Assembly (NCBI RefSeq): GCF_900100955.1
Contig: NZ_FNCC01000001.1
Coordinates: 124,001 to 188,000, forward strand
Direction of reading: 5' to 3'
Length of the DNA stretch: 64,000 nucleotides
From: Lentzea fradiae
GTDB taxonomy: Bacteria > Actinomycetota > Actinomycetes > Mycobacteriales > Pseudonocardiaceae
Below the pieces are notes generated by a model that saw only the letters and a list, made by a program, of their open reading frames with translations, was not told the DNA's origin and made no database searches. The position numbers and the translations under genes are program-made. Below are positions 33,709-42,417 of the stretch, piece after piece. Position 1 is the stretch's first letter; every line of letters begins with the position of its first letter.

Positions 33709-35205
33709 ATGCTGTTGTTCGCTCGAATATCCGCGGTGGCCGCACTGGTGCTCGGCACCGTGGTCGTGAGCCTCGCCCCTGCCAGCGCCGCCGGTGTCAC
33801 GGCGACGTTCACCAAGCAGTCCTGGGACACCGGCTACACCGCGACGGTCACGATCAAGAACGACACCAGCGCGGCGCTCAGCTCGTGGAAGCTGGAGTTC
33901 GACTACCCCGCCTCGACGTCCGTCGGCGCCTACTGGGACTCGCTGCTCACCAAGAGCGGCAACCACAACACGTTCGCCAACCGCGAGTACAACGGCTCGA
34001 TCGCGCCCGGTGCCAGCGTGTCGTTCGGCTTCAACGCCTCCGGCACCGCCGACCCGGCGAACTGCAAGATCAACGGCGCTGCCTGCACCGGTGGCGGCAC
34101 GTCACCGACCACTACCACCACCACGAGCACGACCAGCAGCACCACCACCACGACCACAACGACGACGACCACGACCACGACGCCGCCGGGTTCGTTGCCG
34201 CGCAAGGTGCTCGTCGGCTACCTGCACGCGAGCTTCGCCAACGGCTCCGGCTACATCCGGATGCGCGACGTGCCGGACGAGTGGGACGTCATCAACCTCT
34301 CGTTCGCCGAGCCGACCAGCGCCACGAGCGGTGAGCTGCGGTTCAGCCAGTGCCCGGTCGCGGAGTGCCCGAACGTCGAGTCCGAGGCCGACTTCATCGC
34401 CGGCATCCGCGCGCAGCAGCAGAAGGGCAAGAAGGTCCTGATCTCGATCGGCGGCCAGAACGGGCAGGTGCGGCTGGAGACGACGGCCGCGCGGGACGCG
34501 TTCGTGCGCTCGGTCTCGGCGATCATCGACAAGTACGGCCTGAACGGGCTCGACGTCGACTTCGAGGGCCACTCGCTGTCGCTGAACGCCGGCGACACCG
34601 ACTTCCGCAACCCGACCACGCCCGTGGTCGTGAACCTGATCTCCGCGCTGCGCTCGCTGAAGTCGCGCTACGGCGCGAACTTCGTGCTCACGATGGCGCC
34701 GGAGACGTTCTTCGTGCAGGTCGGCTACCAGTTCTACGGCGGCGCGGGCGGCGGTGACTCGCGCACGGGCGCGTACCTGCCGGTGATCGAGGCTATGCGC
34801 AACGACCTGACGTTGCTGCACGTGCAGGACTACAACTCCGGGCCCGTGATGGGGCTGGACAACCAGTACCACAACATGGGCGGCGCGGACTTCCACGTGG
34901 CGATGACCGACATGCTGCTGGCCGGGTTCCCGGTGCGCGGCGACACGTCGAAGGTCTTCGCGCCGTTGAAGCAGGAACAGGTCGCGATCGGCCTGCCCGC
35001 CGCGATGTACGCGGGCAACGGCTTCACGTCCGTCGCGGACGTCCACACGGCGCTGGACTGCCTCACCAAGGGCACGCGGTGCGGCAGTTACAAGCCGAAG
35101 GGCGTCTACCCGAACCTGCGCGGGCTCATGACGTGGTCGATCAACTGGGACAAGTACAACAACTACGAGTTCTCGAAGTCCCACCGGGCGTATCTGCCCC
35201 GATGA
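33709..35205 (+). CDS. Secreted chitinase, CBM2 plus GH18
   Basis: 498 residues. A signal peptide (1-28) is followed by a CBM2-type chitin/cellulose-binding domain (29-128) with the expected tryptophans and NxxxxxxIAPGASVSFGF end. A 25-residue Thr/Ser linker (134-158) leads to a GH18 catalytic domain. The catalytic motif reads NGLDVDFE, with Asp282, Asp284 and the acid Glu286; the usual first Asp is Asn279. It resembles the ChiC/ChiD-type chitinases of Streptomyces and should release chito-oligosaccharides outside the cell. A DasR-like site lies upstream. Confidence 0.93.
   Translation: MLLFARISAVAALVLGTVVVSLAPASAAGVTATFTKQSWDTGYTATVTIKNDTSAALSSWKLEFDYPASTSVGAYWDSLLTKSGNHNTFANREYNGSIAPGASVSFGFNASGTADPANCKINGAACTGGGTSPTTTTTTSTTSSTTTTTTTTTTTTTTPPGSLPRKVLVGYLHASFANGSGYIRMRDVPDEWDVINLSFAEPTSATSGELRFSQCPVAECPNVESEADFIAGIRAQQQKGKKVLISIGGQNGQVRLETTAARDAFVRSVSAIIDKYGLNGLDVDFEGHSLSLNAGDTDFRNPTTPVVVNLISALRSLKSRYGANFVLTMAPETFFVQVGYQFYGGAGGGDSRTGAYLPVIEAMRNDLTLLHVQDYNSGPVMGLDNQYHNMGGADFHVAMTDMLLAGFPVRGDTSKVFAPLKQEQVAIGLPAAMYAGNGFTSVADVHTALDCLTKGTRCGSYKPKGVYPNLRGLMTWSINWDKYNNYEFSKSHRAYLPR
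34108..34182 (+). repeat. Threonine-codon repeat of the chitinase linker
   Basis: Twenty-five consecutive Thr or Ser codons, mixed ACC, ACG, ACA, ACT and AGC. The varied codons show selection for the protein linker rather than simple slippage, though length variation between strains is likely. Confidence 0.85.
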
Positions 35206-35210
35206 CCGGT

Positions 35211-35236
35211 GTGGGGGCGGGACACCCCGCCCCCAC
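35211..35236. terminator. Bidirectional GC hairpin between convergent genes
   Basis: GTGGGGGCGGG (35211-35221) pairs perfectly with CCCGCCCCCAC (35226-35236) around ACAC. It lies five bases after the chitinase stop and four before the stop of the TenA-like gene, so it can serve both. Confidence 0.8.
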
Positions 35237-35240
35237 CAGG

Positions 35241-35882
35241 TCAGGCCAGCGTGGACCAGAACTGCAGCTCGTAAGCCTGCAACAGGCGGCCGTAGCGCCA
35301 CGCGTGCTTCGGCTGCCAGCCGCTGTCCAGCGCGGCCTGCACGGCGGCGAGCGCCCGTTCCTCCAGCTGCGGCGCGGGAGTGGCGAAGAAGTCGACGAAC
35401 GCGCACGCCTCGTCGCCGAACCCGTAGTGCTCGCGCAGCCCCTTGGCCATGCGCGCGCAGTAGCCGCCCCACGCGGTGAAGTTCGCGAGGATCGCCAGGA
35501 TCACGTCGGTCGGCTCGCCGTTCATCGCCATCCACGCCTGGTAGGCGGGGTAGCCCTGGCAGCCGGGGAACGGCTCGTAGCCGTGGAAGTCCTTGGCGGA
35601 CATTCCCGCGGCCTCCGCCAGCGGCTGCAGCATCGGCAGCACCAGCTCCTCACCGCCCGCCAGCAGCGTGAAGAACGCCCGCGCGTTCGGCTCCTCGGCC
35701 TTGGCCGCGAGCGCGAGGAACGTCCGCCAGTCCGACGACACGATGTGGTTCTCCTCGGCCGCGAAGGTGGCGATCACCGCCCGCGGGGCCTCACCCGTCT
35801 CGATCAGCCTGACCACGAGGTTGTCGTGCTCACCGGGGTGCAGCTCCGTCCGGATGCGCGTGACCAGCTCTTGTGCCTTCAT
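35241..35882 (-). CDS. TenA/PqqC-like haem-oxygenase-fold protein
   Basis: 213 residues, all helical. AEENHIVSSDWRTFLALAAK and the central ILANFTAWGGYCARMAKGLR resemble the TenA/THI-4/PqqC fold, in which a buried pocket binds a small aromatic or heterocyclic molecule. Thiaminase residues are not clearly conserved, so I do not call it a thiaminase. The ATG at 35882 is chosen because the in-frame extension would enter the divergent gene's promoter. No functional partner is nearby. Confidence 0.62.
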   Translation of the reverse strand: MKAQELVTRIRTELHPGEHDNLVVRLIETGEAPRAVIATFAAEENHIVSSDWRTFLALAAKAEEPNARAFFTLLAGGEELVLPMLQPLAEAAGMSAKDFHGYEPFPGCQGYPAYQAWMAMNGEPTDVILAILANFTAWGGYCARMAKGLREHYGFGDEACAFVDFFATPAPQLEERALAAVQAALDSGWQPKHAWRYGRLLQAYELQFWSTLA

Positions 35883-35952
35883 GGGCGGCGATTCTTCCGC
35901 ACCGGGGAAATCGTTCGCCAGATCGGCGGGTGATCGGGGACCATGTCCGCTC

Positions 35953-36279
35953 GTGGCTGAACACACCTACCGAGTACTCGTCCGCGGCCGCTTCGCCGAC
36001 CTCACCGACGACCAGCGCGCCGCGCTGCGGGACCGGCTGAAGGGCTTCGACTTCCTGCGGGAGGGCGGGTTCTCCGAGGAGGGCGCCCTGACCTACGACG
36101 AGAAGCTCGACTTCTTCAGCTACCGCGTGGTCCTGACGGCCGCGGAGAAGCCGGACGAGGCCGGTCTGCGGCGGGCGACCGCGGCGCTCGACGAGCTGGG
36201 CGTCGACTTCCGGGGCCTCAAGGCGAAGGTCACCGACATGGACGAGATGAAGATCAACCGGCCGAAGCGGCTGGTCTGA
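35953..36279 (+). CDS. DUF6204 family protein
   Basis: 108 residues from GTG 35953. The pattern YRVLVRGRFADLTDDQRAAL with FDFLREGGFSEEGALTYDE matches small actinobacterial DUF6204 proteins. The function is unknown. It is divergent from the TenA-like gene and ends just before a strong bidirectional terminator. Confidence 0.75.
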   Translation: MAEHTYRVLVRGRFADLTDDQRAALRDRLKGFDFLREGGFSEEGALTYDEKLDFFSYRVVLTAAEKPDEAGLRRATAALDELGVDFRGLKAKVTDMDEMKINRPKRLV

Positions 36280-36283
36280 AGCC

Positions 36284-36324
36284 CCGGGTCTCCGTGCTCC
36301 CGGGAGGGGAGCACGGAGACCCGG
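36284..36324. terminator. Bidirectional 18-bp hairpin
   Basis: Bases 36284-36301 pair perfectly with 36307-36324 around a five-base loop. It lies between the convergent DUF6204 gene and the ricin/beta-helix gene and fits a shared terminator. Confidence 0.85.
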
Positions 36325-36328
36325 CCTG

Positions 36329-38464
36329 TCACGGGCCGGGGTAGTGGGCGAGGTACGCCTCCGTCGACCCGGCCGTGGCCGTGCCGCCCGCGTTGTTGAT
36401 GACCCGCTGGATGGTTCCGTTGCCGCCCAACGACACCGTGACCATGCTGTGGAACTTCACGCCGGGCGTGTCCGGCACCTCGAAGGCGCGGTCCGCCGTC
36501 ACCGAGGCGTTGTAGCGCATGTAGATGTAGCTGCCCAGGCCCCACGCCTCGTGCGTCGTGACGTGGTTCGCGACCTTGTACGCGGCGTACCCGCGGGTCG
36601 AGCCGTTCATCCACGCGGCCTGGTTGGGCGCTTCGTAGGGCATCTCGTTCTGGTAGAAGTACGTCCGGCCGCCCTGGCCGTTCCAGACGGTCTGGTACTT
36701 CTGGTAGTGCTCGACGAAGAGCCCGTACATGGTGACGTTGTCGCCGTTGACGACCAGACCGGTGTCCGCGGTGTTGAGGTCCCAGCCGACGCCGTAGGAG
36801 TGGTCACCGCGCCACAACCACAGGTGGTCGCCGATCACGTTGTGACTGTTGACGACCAACGAGGTGGTGGCCCGCCCGACGGCCGAACCGCCGATCCGCA
36901 CGTACACGTCGTGCAACGACGTGGGGTTGGCCGAGTGGTTCGCGTTGCTGCCGGGGGCCCCGATCTGCGCCAGCAGGGGAGAGTTGGCCGGAGCCGCGTC
37001 GATCAGCAGCCCGGCGATCTTCACGCCGTCCACGTCGGCCACGTCCAGCGCCATGTTCCCGTTGGTGGGCATGACGGTCGCGAGACCGAGACCCAGCACG
37101 ACGGTGTCCGGACGGGTGACCCTGATCGGCTCGCTGACCTGGTGGACGCCCGGCGTGAGCAGCAGGTGCTTGCCGGCCGCGAGCTGCTGGTTGATCGTCG
37201 CCGCGCTGGTGCCGGGCTTGGCGATGTAGAACCGCGACAACGGGATGTTCGTGCCCTGCTGGTTTCCGCTCGCCCACGTGGTGCCGCTCGAGCCGGACCG
37301 CAGCGCGGGGACGAACACGTTGTAGCTGCCGCCGCTGTCGACGTTCAGGAACGGCTTCTCCCGGATCAGGGGCGTCTGCGACACGGTGGTGTAGGGCGGC
37401 TCGGGGAACGACGTCTGCGGTGCGTTGCGCGCACCGACGAACACCATGTTCCAGTTCTCGCCGGTCCACGAACCCCACTCGGTGTTGCGCGACAGCCACT
37501 GCTGCTGCGAACCCGACCGCACCTGCCCGGTCACCACGGAGTCCGCGAGGAACCCTCCGCTGGACCAGCCGCCGTCGTCGAGCCGCATGTTGCCGTAGGT
37601 CTTGGTGCGGCGCATCGCGGACGCCTGCGAGACCGCCCAGGTGTTGGTGCCGCCCGGCGGCCGGATCGCGAGGTTCTCCGCGCCGCGCCAGAAGTTGTGC
37701 GTCGCGTTGCCCTCGAACCAGTCGGCCTCGACGTGCACCTGGCCGTTGATCGTGACACCGTCCGGCAGCAGGCCCAGTCCGAGCACCTGCGTGAAGAAAC
37801 CGATGTTGACGTCGACGTCGTAGTTGCCGGGCTTGAACAGCACCGCGTACCGGCGCGCGTCGTACTGACCCTCCTCCTGCTGCCGGAAGACGTCGTTCAG
37901 CCGGGCCTGGATGGTCGACGCGGGCATCGACGGGTCGAAGACCAGCACGTTCGGGCCGAAGTCGGGCTCGCCGGGATTGTGCGTCGCCGTGCCGAGCCGG
38001 AAGAGCTGCGCGTTGGTCCCGTTGCAGGTGTACTGGACCAGCTGCACGTCGTTGTTCGTCGCGGCGGGCACGTCCAGGCACTTGCCGCTGTGCCTGCTCA
38101 CGAACCGGTAGGTGTCGGTGCCCACCTGTTCGGCGCGCCACTGCTGGTTGTTCGCCGAGAAGTTCTGCCACATGTGGATCGCCGCGTTGTCCGCGGTGGA
38201 GACGTTCGAGACGTCCCAGACGGCGCCTTCGCCGACCGTGTAGTAGCCGTCGCTCGTGGGCGTGAACTTCCACGTCTGCCCGGAGCAGCCTTGTTGGCGG
38301 AGCTGTGCGCCGTTGGCCGTTCCCAGCGACTCCACACACTTTCCGCTACCGACGTTCGTCACCTGATAAGCGGTTCCGGGCACCACGTCGGCCTGCGCCG
38401 CGACCGTCCACACGGGAACGACCGCTGCTGCCGCCAACGCTGCCACCAGCAGGGGGATTCTCAC
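36329..38464 (-). CDS. Secreted ricin-lectin and beta-helix protein
   Basis: About 711 residues from GTG 38464, giving a clean signal peptide (VRIPLLVAALAAAAVVPV...); a TTG at 38494 adds ten residues. Residues 30-165 form a ricin-B lectin with QxW-type repeats (GQTWKF, NQQWRAE, NAQLFRL). The rest is repetitive and Asn/Gly-rich, with VDGVKIAGLLIDA and NVIGDHLWLWRGDH steps of a right-handed beta-helix. I recall close homologues in many Streptomyces under vague names such as adenylyl cyclase or factor 5/8 protein. Catalytic residues are not obvious. It is probably a polysaccharide-active or binding protein. Confidence 0.75.
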   Translation of the reverse strand: MRIPLLVAALAAAAVVPVWTVAAQADVVPGTAYQVTNVGSGKCVESLGTANGAQLRQQGCSGQTWKFTPTSDGYYTVGEGAVWDVSNVSTADNAAIHMWQNFSANNQQWRAEQVGTDTYRFVSRHSGKCLDVPAATNNDVQLVQYTCNGTNAQLFRLGTATHNPGEPDFGPNVLVFDPSMPASTIQARLNDVFRQQEEGQYDARRYAVLFKPGNYDVDVNIGFFTQVLGLGLLPDGVTINGQVHVEADWFEGNATHNFWRGAENLAIRPPGGTNTWAVSQASAMRRTKTYGNMRLDDGGWSSGGFLADSVVTGQVRSGSQQQWLSRNTEWGSWTGENWNMVFVGARNAPQTSFPEPPYTTVSQTPLIREKPFLNVDSGGSYNVFVPALRSGSSGTTWASGNQQGTNIPLSRFYIAKPGTSAATINQQLAAGKHLLLTPGVHQVSEPIRVTRPDTVVLGLGLATVMPTNGNMALDVADVDGVKIAGLLIDAAPANSPLLAQIGAPGSNANHSANPTSLHDVYVRIGGSAVGRATTSLVVNSHNVIGDHLWLWRGDHSYGVGWDLNTADTGLVVNGDNVTMYGLFVEHYQKYQTVWNGQGGRTYFYQNEMPYEAPNQAAWMNGSTRGYAAYKVANHVTTHEAWGLGSYIYMRYNASVTADRAFEVPDTPGVKFHSMVTVSLGGNGTIQRVINNAGGTATAGSTEAYLAHYPGP

Positions 38465-38561
38465 GGCCTTCAGGGTGGGTGCGCCCGGACACAACCGTCA
38501 ACGAAGTTACCTGTTTCCGGTCGCGTTCCGGTATTGACCGATCAGTTTGTCGAATGGAACC

Positions 38562-39071
38562 GTGCGGGGCGTGGAACTGTCCCCGCTGCGCCGCTCGCTG
38601 CTGGAGCTGCTGAAGTCGCCCGCCTCGGCGACCCAGCTCGCGGCGGCACTGGACTTACCGCGCCAACGGGTGAACTACCACGTCAGAGCCCTGGAACAGG
38701 CGGGCCTCGTCGAGCTCGTGGAGGAACGGCAACGCCGCGGCTGTGTCGAACGCGTGCTGCGCGCCCGCCCCGGCCGCGAGATCGCCGCGGACGTGCAGGA
38801 CCAGTTCGCCGCCACGCACCTGGTGTCCGTCGCCTCCGGCGCGGCCCGCGAGGTGGACCGCATGTCCGGCGCCGCGGCCGACGCGGGAAAGCGTTTGCTC
38901 ACGTTCACCGTGGAGACGACGGTCCGCTTCGGCACCCCCGGCGACGTCCACGAGTTCACCAGCGACCTGGCCGAAGCGGTGCGGCAGGTGGCCCTGAAGT
39001 ACGACACCGACGAAGGCCGCCCGTACCGGGTGGTCGCCCTGGGTCACCCGGGAGTCTCCGATGAGCGATGA
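38562..39071 (+). CDS. ArsR-type winged-helix regulator
   Basis: About 169 residues. The winged helix SPLRRSLLELLKSPASATQL with LPRQRVNYHVRALEQAGLVE is typical of HTH_20/ArsR regulators. The C-terminal half is unusual and may bind a ligand. GTG 38562 is my choice; TTG 38547 and GTG 38571 are alternatives. It overlaps the SRPBCC gene by 11 bases, a pairing frequent in actinobacteria. The gene has a rare TTA codon at 38655-38657. Confidence 0.8.
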   Translation: MRGVELSPLRRSLLELLKSPASATQLAAALDLPRQRVNYHVRALEQAGLVELVEERQRRGCVERVLRARPGREIAADVQDQFAATHLVSVASGAAREVDRMSGAAADAGKRLLTFTVETTVRFGTPGDVHEFTSDLAEAVRQVALKYDTDEGRPYRVVALGHPGVSDER

Positions 39072-39633
39072 CGGCGTCCGGATCGAGATCACCGTGGCCG
39101 CGCCGGTCGACGAGGTCTGGCAGTCCTTTCGGGACAAGGAGAAGCTGCGCCACTGGCACGGCTGGGACACCCCGGAGCTCGACGCCGAGATCGACGAGAT
39201 CTACTTCGACAACGCCACGGAGAACGGCGCCACCCTGGTCGTCCAGGGCCACGACACGTTCACGCTGACCCCCGTCCCCGAAGGCACGCGCGTGGTGCTG
39301 ACCCGTGCGCCCAAGGGCGCCTCGCCCGAGTGGGACGACTACTACGACGAGATCACCGAGGGCTGGATCACCTTCCTGCACCAGCTCAAGTTCGCGCACG
39401 AGCACCACCCCGGACAGCAGCGCCGGACGCTGTTCTGGCCGTCCGAGGTCTCGCTCGGTCTGGCGGGAACGCCGTTCTTCGAGTCGGAGAACCAGCGCGG
39501 GGTCGTGGTCGAGGAGCTCGGGCCCGGGCTGGTGATCACCAGCCCGACGCTGACCGTGGTGACGACGTACGGGCTCTCCGACGCCGAGCTGGAGGCGTTG
39601 CGCCGGAAGGGGCCGGAGCAGGTCACCTCGTGA
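39061..39633 (+). CDS. SRPBCC/AHSA1-like protein
   Basis: 190 residues. IEITVAAPVDEVWQSFRDKEKLRHWHGWD at the start is the hallmark of the AHSA1/SRPBCC helix-grip fold, a hydrophobic-ligand pocket. It overlaps the ArsR gene (11 bases) and converges with the SDR gene, also with an 11-base overlap. It probably binds or modifies a hydrophobic compound sensed by the regulator; this is inference. Confidence 0.8.
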   Translation: MSDDGVRIEITVAAPVDEVWQSFRDKEKLRHWHGWDTPELDAEIDEIYFDNATENGATLVVQGHDTFTLTPVPEGTRVVLTRAPKGASPEWDDYYDEITEGWITFLHQLKFAHEHHPGQQRRTLFWPSEVSLGLAGTPFFESENQRGVVVEELGPGLVITSPTLTVVTTYGLSDAELEALRRKGPEQVTS

Positions 39634-40471
39634 CGGTGCCGGTTCCGTCGAGCAGGGCTTCCGAGCGGTCCCACAGCCCTCTGGCCAGACCCGCGTCGAG
39701 CGCGAGCTTGTTGAGCCGCTTGCCCGGCGCGCCACCCGCGTAGTACTCGCCCGAGCGCCAGTCCACGCCAGGGGCGCCGGTGGCGAGCCGCACCAGCTCG
39801 CGGGCGCCGTTGTCCGGGGTCGTCAGCAGGACGGCGCGGGAGAGGGGGTTGGTGGCCAGGAACCGCATCAGCCGGCTGGTGGTCTCCGAGCCGAAGTTCG
39901 TCGCCACGTTGCCGGGGTAGAACGCGGCCGCCGACAGGCCCTGGTCGTGGTAGCGCCGGTGCAGTTCCTTGGTGAACAGCACGTTTTCGAGCTTGGCCGC
40001 GTTGTAGGCGCGCACGGCGTTGAGGCCGCGGTCGTGGTTGAGGTCGTCGAGGTCGAGCGTGCGGACCATGCCCCCGTGCAGGGTCGTGGTCTGGATGACG
40101 CTCGCCCGCGAGGCGAGCAGCTTGTCCAGCAGCAGCCGCGTGAGCAGGAACGGTGCCAGGTGGTTGACCTGGAACGTCCGTTCGAACCCGTCCGCGGTCC
40201 TGGCCGGGTCGCCGAAGACGCCGCCCGCGTTGTTCGCGAGCACGTCGATCCGCTCGTGGGCCGAGTCCAGCTCGGCGGCGAGCCTCCGCACGTCGTCGAG
40301 ACGTGTGTAGTCGGCGACGTGGTGGTCCGTGCCGAGCTCGCGGGCGACGGCCTCGGTCTTGCGGGCGTCACGCCCGACGACCACCACCCGGTGGCCGTCC
40401 CGGTGAAGCCGCCGGGCGGCCGCGGCCCCGATGCCGTCACTGGCCCCGGTGATGACGATGGTTCTGCGCAT
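39623..40471 (-). CDS. Short-chain dehydrogenase/reductase
   Basis: 282 residues. TGASDGIG (9-16) binds NAD(P), ANNAGG lies at 80-84 and the catalytic Tyr156-x3-Lys160 is present (YNAAK). At the catalytic serine position the sequence is QTTTLHG, so threonine takes its place. Arg34 after the second strand suggests NADP. It resembles retinol-dehydrogenase-like SDRs. A TetR gene is divergent and a perfect palindrome lies between them. Confidence 0.85.
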   Translation of the reverse strand: MRRTIVITGASDGIGAAAARRLHRDGHRVVVVGRDARKTEAVARELGTDHHVADYTRLDDVRRLAAELDSAHERIDVLANNAGGVFGDPARTADGFERTFQVNHLAPFLLTRLLLDKLLASRASVIQTTTLHGGMVRTLDLDDLNHDRGLNAVRAYNAAKLENVLFTKELHRRYHDQGLSAAAFYPGNVATNFGSETTSRLMRFLATNPLSRAVLLTTPDNGARELVRLATGAPGVDWRSGEYYAGGAPGKRLNKLALDAGLARGLWDRSEALLDGTGTVTR

Positions 40472-40477
40472 GTCGAC

Positions 40478-40483
40478 AGTCTA
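40478..40483 (-). promoter_or_regulatory. -10 box TAGACT for the SDR gene
   Basis: Minus-strand TAGACT is followed by six bases and ATG 40471. The palindrome at 40492 sits where the -35 region would be. Confidence 0.45.
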
Positions 40484-40491
40484 TGCACAAA

Positions 40492-40508
40492 GTGACAGTG
40501 ACTGTCAC
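40492..40508. promoter_or_regulatory. GTGACAG-TGA-CTGTCAC operator
   Basis: A perfect 17-base palindrome with seven-base half sites in the 68-base gap between the divergent SDR and TetR genes. The size and position fit a TetR dimer site controlling both genes. A TAAGAT box at 40525-40530 could be the TetR gene's own -10. Confidence 0.65.
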
Positions 40509-40539
40509 GTTCGACGGTGCCAGTTAAGATGGCGCGATC

Positions 40540-41178
40540 ATGGCCGAGAAGGAACCGGGGCTCCGGGAGCGCACGCGCCGCGCGGTGAAGGCGGAGATCG
40601 CGGCCGTCGCGAAACGGCTGTTCGTCGAGCGCGGGTTCGAGGCCACGACCATCGACGACATCGCGGCCGTGGTCGGGATGTCGCAGCGCAGCGTCTTCCG
40701 CTACTTCGCGACCAAGGAGGAGATCGTCCTCGGCGGGTACGACGCCGTCCTGGCCGACCTGCTCGCCGAGTTGTCGGCGCGACCGGCGGGGGAGGACGAT
40801 CTGGCGTCGCTGCGGTCCGTCCTCGCCTTCCTGGTGAAGATCTCCGACCCGCCCGGCCACCGCGACGTGATCGCCTCGGCCTTGCGGCTGGTCTTCGAGA
40901 CACCGCTGCTGTACGCCGCGTACCTGGAGAAGCTGCAGAAGATGCAGGACGCGATCGTCGCGGTGCTGTTCGAGCGCGCGCGTGCGGAAGGGCGTCCGCG
41001 CGCGGTGGACGACCCCGAGCCCAGGGTGCTCGTCGCCGCCGAGTTCGGGGCCTTCCTCGCCGCGCAGCACTCCTGGCTGGCGCTCGGCGTCAAGGGCCCG
41101 TTCGCCGGCGTCCACGCACGGGCCGTGGCGGTGCTCGACGCGCCCCGCGGTCAGGCCGAGGTGGCCGGTCCGAAGTAG
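40540..41178 (+). CDS. TetR-family regulator
   Basis: 212 residues. The helix-turn-helix ATTIDDIAAVVGMSQRSVFRYFATKEEIV is canonical. The C-terminal ligand domain is unassigned. It is divergent from an SDR gene and the palindrome between them is the likely operator. Its last 28 bases overlap the 3' end of the convergent alditol oxidase gene. Confidence 0.9.
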   Translation: MAEKEPGLRERTRRAVKAEIAAVAKRLFVERGFEATTIDDIAAVVGMSQRSVFRYFATKEEIVLGGYDAVLADLLAELSARPAGEDDLASLRSVLAFLVKISDPPGHRDVIASALRLVFETPLLYAAYLEKLQKMQDAIVAVLFERARAEGRPRAVDDPEPRVLVAAEFGAFLAAQHSWLALGVKGPFAGVHARAVAVLDAPRGQAEVAGPK

Positions 41179-42353
41179 CGGGTCAGGAACTCGTTGCGGA
41201 ACACGCCCTTCGGGTCGTGCTCGTTCAGCAGGGCGCGGAACGCGTCCCAGTGCGGGTAGCGGGCCGCGAGCAGGGCGGGCGGCACGGTGAAGAGCTTGCC
41301 CCAGTGCGGGCGTGGCGCGATCGCCTCCTCCAGGCGCGGCAGCACGGCCAGCACGGCCGGGGTGTTCGGCACCCAGGTGAAGTGGATGGCGAGGCTGTCG
41401 CGGTCGTGGGCGGGGCTGAGCCACGCGGCCTCGTCGGACACGGTGCGGATCTCGCAGGTCTGCACGAGCGGGGAGATCACGGTCGACATCTCGGCCAGTG
41501 CGCGCAGCGCCGTCACGGCGCGGCTGCGGGGGACGAAGTACTCGGTCTGCAGCTCGTCGCCGACGGACGGGGTGAACTCGGCGCGGAAGTGGGGGAGGCG
41601 CTCGTGCCACGGGCCGGGCTCGCCGCCCTGGACGGTGCAGTGCAGGGCGGGCTGGCCGGGCACCGGGTGGACGGGGGTGGTGGCGGGGCGGCCGGGGAAG
41701 GCGTACGGCGGGTCGCCCACGCGGTGCTTCACGAACAGCGTCGCGCCGCCCTGCCAGTCGACGAACGCGCTCACGCTGTACGCGCCCGCGAAGATCTGGT
41801 CGAGCTGGACCAGCAGCGTCGTCCAGGCGACTTCCTCGTAGATGGTCTGCGCCACCTCGAACGACGGCACGACGTCGAGCGTCACGGTCGTGACGACGCC
41901 GAGGCCGCCGAGGGACACGACGGCGCCGGGGTGGGTCAGTTCGACCACCGAGCCGTCGCCGCGCATCACCTCCATCGCACGGACGGCGCCCGCGAGCGAG
42001 TGGGAGCCGGAACCGTGGGTGGCGGTGGCGACGGCGCCCGCGACGGTGATGTGCGGCAGTGACGGCAGCGTGTGCAGGGCCAGGCCCTCGGTCTCCAGAC
42101 GCACCGACAGCTCGGCGAGGGTCATCCCGGCGCTGACCTTGGCCGTCGAGCCGGACACCTCGAACGTCGCGGGCATGGCCGACAGCGACACCTGCGTACC
42201 CGCGGTGTCGGCGATCGGGCTGAACGAGTGGCCGGAGCCGACCACGTGGACGGCCGACGAGCCGCGGACGAGTGCGCGCAGGTCGTCGGCCGAAGCGGGG
42301 GTGACCGCTTCGGCCGAGGTGAACGTGACGTTGCCCGCCCAGTTGGTCCTCAT
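41151..42353 (-). CDS. Alditol oxidase-like FAD enzyme
   Basis: 400 residues. RTNWAGNVTF at the N-terminus, GSGHSFSP with the flavinylation histidine His42, and the C-terminal HWGK (350-353) are the hallmarks of the AldO/xylitol oxidase group of VAO flavoproteins. It should oxidise a polyol such as xylitol or sorbitol to the aldose with H2O2 release. The start at ATG 42353 is supported by a TACCGT box seven bases upstream. Its 3' end overlaps the TetR gene by 28 bases. Confidence 0.88.
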   Translation of the reverse strand: MRTNWAGNVTFTSAEAVTPASADDLRALVRGSSAVHVVGSGHSFSPIADTAGTQVSLSAMPATFEVSGSTAKVSAGMTLAELSVRLETEGLALHTLPSLPHITVAGAVATATHGSGSHSLAGAVRAMEVMRGDGSVVELTHPGAVVSLGGLGVVTTVTLDVVPSFEVAQTIYEEVAWTTLLVQLDQIFAGAYSVSAFVDWQGGATLFVKHRVGDPPYAFPGRPATTPVHPVPGQPALHCTVQGGEPGPWHERLPHFRAEFTPSVGDELQTEYFVPRSRAVTALRALAEMSTVISPLVQTCEIRTVSDEAAWLSPAHDRDSLAIHFTWVPNTPAVLAVLPRLEEAIAPRPHWGKLFTVPPALLAARYPHWDAFRALLNEHDPKGVFRNEFLTRYFGPATSA

Positions 42354-42360
42354 GACCACC

Positions 42361-42366
42361 ACGGTA
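42361..42366 (-). promoter_or_regulatory. -10 box TACCGT for the alditol oxidase gene
   Basis: Minus-strand TACCGT, seven bases, then ATG 42353: a leaderless pattern. Confidence 0.4.
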
Positions 42367-42417
42367 ACCGGGCCGGGTGTCGTTCAGCGTTGTTGCTTCA
42401 GTGTTGACCGAAGAAAA

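Noticed and set aside
34108-34182. Threonine repeat as a microsatellite or CRISPR-like array
   Set aside because: It is an in-frame protein linker with mixed codons and no spacer structure.
36344-39064. A 906-codon plus-strand frame opposite the ricin/beta-helix gene
   Set aside because: Composition is antisense-like and it runs through the true divergent promoter and the ArsR gene in another frame.
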